Source: JBKHJA01 sp046538375
GTDB lineage: Bacteria > Acidobacteriota > Aminicenantia > Aminicenantales > Aminicenantaceae
Reading direction: 5' to 3'
Length of the DNA: 7,441 nucleotides
NCBI GenBank assembly: GCA_046538375.1
Contig: JBKHJA010000112.1
Coordinates: forward strand, 1 to 7,441
The position numbers were made by a program, and so were the translations under genes. Below the pieces are notes generated by a model. It was not told the origin of the DNA. It did not search any database and saw only the letters and a list, made by a program, of their open reading frames with translations. This document shows positions 7,158-7,441 of the stretch, piece after piece (position 1 is the stretch's first letter; each line of letters begins with the position of its first letter).

Positions 7158-7177
7158 GATAATTAGCTCTTCAAAGG
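7153..7177 (-). promoter_or_regulatory. Hairpin that sequesters the metK ribosome binding site
   Basis: In the metK transcript CCUUUGA (7177-7171) can pair perfectly with UCAAAGG (7159-7153) across an 11-base loop. The pairing covers AAAGG of the AAAGGAG ribosome site. This would lower initiation unless something opens the stem. I see no match by eye to known SAM-I, SAM-II or SAM-III/SMK riboswitch consensus around it, so a ligand cannot be named. The pairing is seen directly; the regulatory role is inference. Confidence 0.4.
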
Positions 7178-7198
7178 GATTAGCAGAAAAACTAACAC

Positions 7199-7225
7199 AA
7201 AACAGCTTTATTTTCAATCTGTTTT
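7199..7225. repeat. Small inverted repeat across the edge of the long inverted repeat
   Basis: AAAACAG (7199-7205) and CTGTTTT (7219-7225) are inverted around 13 AT-rich bases. The right half is the outer end of the long left arm. AAAACAG is also the last seven bases of the window (7435-7441), so the motif brackets the element as a direct repeat. The stem is AU-rich and weak; I do not call it a terminator. Confidence 0.45.
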
Positions 7226-7284
7226 TAGCCATGGGAGCATTTCAAATTCTATAATGAGGTGAGGGATGGGGGGGTCGTCAGCAC

Positions 7285-7313
7285 GCTGATTTTCCCCAGC
7301 GAGGAAAATCAGC
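7285..7313. repeat. Spacer hairpin A, 11-bp perfect stem
   Basis: GCTGATTTTCC (7285-7295) pairs with GGAAAATCAGC (7303-7313) around a 7-base loop. It is the strongest local stem in the spacer. A TCAGC copy at 7278-7282 next to it gives an alternative partner for GCTGA. Confidence 0.8.
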
Positions 7314-7321
7314 TCCCATTC

Positions 7322-7369
7322 GGACTTCACTCTTCTCTCCTTCGGAGAGAAACCATGCCCGTTCAGTCC
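7322..7369. repeat. Spacer stem B: nested hairpin
   Basis: An outer 5-bp pairing, GGACT (7322-7326) with AGTCC (7365-7369), encloses an 8-bp hairpin, TTCTCTCC (7333-7340) with GGAGAGAA (7344-7351) and a 3-base loop. Purine-rich single-stranded joints between the helices, as read on the minus strand, resemble the linkers of folded RNAs. Confidence 0.6.
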
Positions 7370-7374
7370 TCATA

Positions 7375-7390
7375 GGGGCTTCCTCGCCCC
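7375..7390. repeat. Spacer stem C, in competition with the long arm
   Basis: GGGGC (7375-7379) can pair with GCCCC (7386-7390) over a 6-base loop. Four of the right-hand bases (7387-7390) also belong to the right long arm, so stem C and full arm pairing exclude each other. Confidence 0.45.
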
Positions 7391-7441
7391 CCATCCCTCA
7401 CCTCATTATAGAATTTGAAATGCTCCCATGGCTAAAAACAG

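Larger units (their letters stand above)
7219..7441. repeat. Long perfect inverted repeat with structured spacer, MITE-like element or structured RNA
   Basis: Bases 7219-7273 and 7387-7441 are perfect reverse complements over 55 bases, around a 113-base spacer. The arms hold a CCATGG, a TATAAT facing inward and a G-run (seven G on the left side, six C on the right). The spacer contains an 11-bp hairpin (7285-7295/7303-7313), an 8-bp hairpin (7333-7340/7344-7351) nested inside a 5-bp pairing (7322-7326/7365-7369), and a 5-bp stem (7375-7379/7386-7390). There is no open reading frame of note, so it would be non-autonomous if mobile. The element begins 75 bases upstream of metK and may hold or separate the metK promoter. 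The right arm runs to the last base of the window, so its outer limit is not known. What it is remains unresolved: a small non-coding mobile repeat, a structured RNA, or partly an assembly product. Confidence 0.85.

Noticed and set aside
7189..7217. Possible metK promoter: TTGAAA (7217-7212), 17-base spacer, TAGTTT (7194-7189) on the minus strand
   Set aside because: The -35 is good, but the -10 matches only three of six positions in AT-rich DNA, so it is too weak to list as a feature.
7181..7225. Rho-independent terminator upstream of metK (AAAACAG/CTGTTTT stem with nearby U-runs)
   Set aside because: The stem is short and AU-rich with a 13-base loop, and the U-run does not directly follow the stem.
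7151..7441. Known SAM riboswitch in the metK leader
   Set aside because: I could not match the leader by eye to SAM-I, SAM-II or SAM-III consensus; only the simple ribosome-site hairpin is supported.
7219..7441. CRISPR array or tRNA/rRNA gene in the right-end non-coding region
   Set aside because: There are two inverted arms only, with no regularly spaced direct repeats, and no cloverleaf or TPsiC-like box.

Overview
This is a bacterial chromosomal segment of moderate, slightly AT-leaning base composition. It is almost entirely coding and carries housekeeping genes in two convergent transcription units, followed by a non-coding inverted-repeat element at the right end. The gene set (RimO tail, PgpA, CinA, ThpR, PlsY, GpsA, a secreted TPR protein, short-form AhcY, MetK) is clearly bacterial. 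Candidate lineages would be Acidobacteriota/Aminicenantes-like or deltaproteobacterial-like, but that is only a guess from gene order and the short AhcY; the sequence does not settle the phylum. The right end looks like the end of a short-read assembly contig.

Layout, plus strand: positions 2-61 are the last 19 codons of a RimO-like methylthiotransferase. They are followed by pgpA (58-507), cinA (504-1763), thpR (best start 1775, end 2329), plsY (2326-2916), gpsA (2913-3911) and a tetratricopeptide-repeat protein gene (3926-4690). Neighbours overlap by ATGA at four junctions and by TAATG at a fifth, so this reads as one translationally coupled operon. Only the TPR gene has its own gap and a strong Shine-Dalgarno sequence.

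Minus strand: metK (7144-5966) and ahcY (5955-4699) are 10 bases apart and form a SAM-cycle operon that converges on the plus-strand operon, with only 8 bases between the two final stop codons. The metK leader can form a 7-bp hairpin that hides the metK Shine-Dalgarno sequence.

Positions 7151-7441 contain no gene. They hold the metK leader and then a perfect 55-bp inverted repeat (7219-7273 / 7387-7441) around a 113-base spacer that is itself made of successive hairpins. This is the least explained part of the window. It could be a MITE-like or palindromic mobile repeat, or a structured RNA between long complementary arms.

How the genes work together: GpsA makes glycerol-3-phosphate, PlsY acylates it to lysophosphatidate, and PgpA later removes the phosphate from phosphatidylglycerophosphate, so three steps of phospholipid synthesis share one operon. 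CinA (NMN deamidation/nucleotide clean-up), ThpR (RNA 2',3'-cyclic phosphate opening) and RimO (ribosomal protein S12 modification) are co-transcribed partners without an obvious metabolic link. On the other strand MetK makes SAM and AhcY removes the S-adenosylhomocysteine that SAM-dependent methylation leaves behind.
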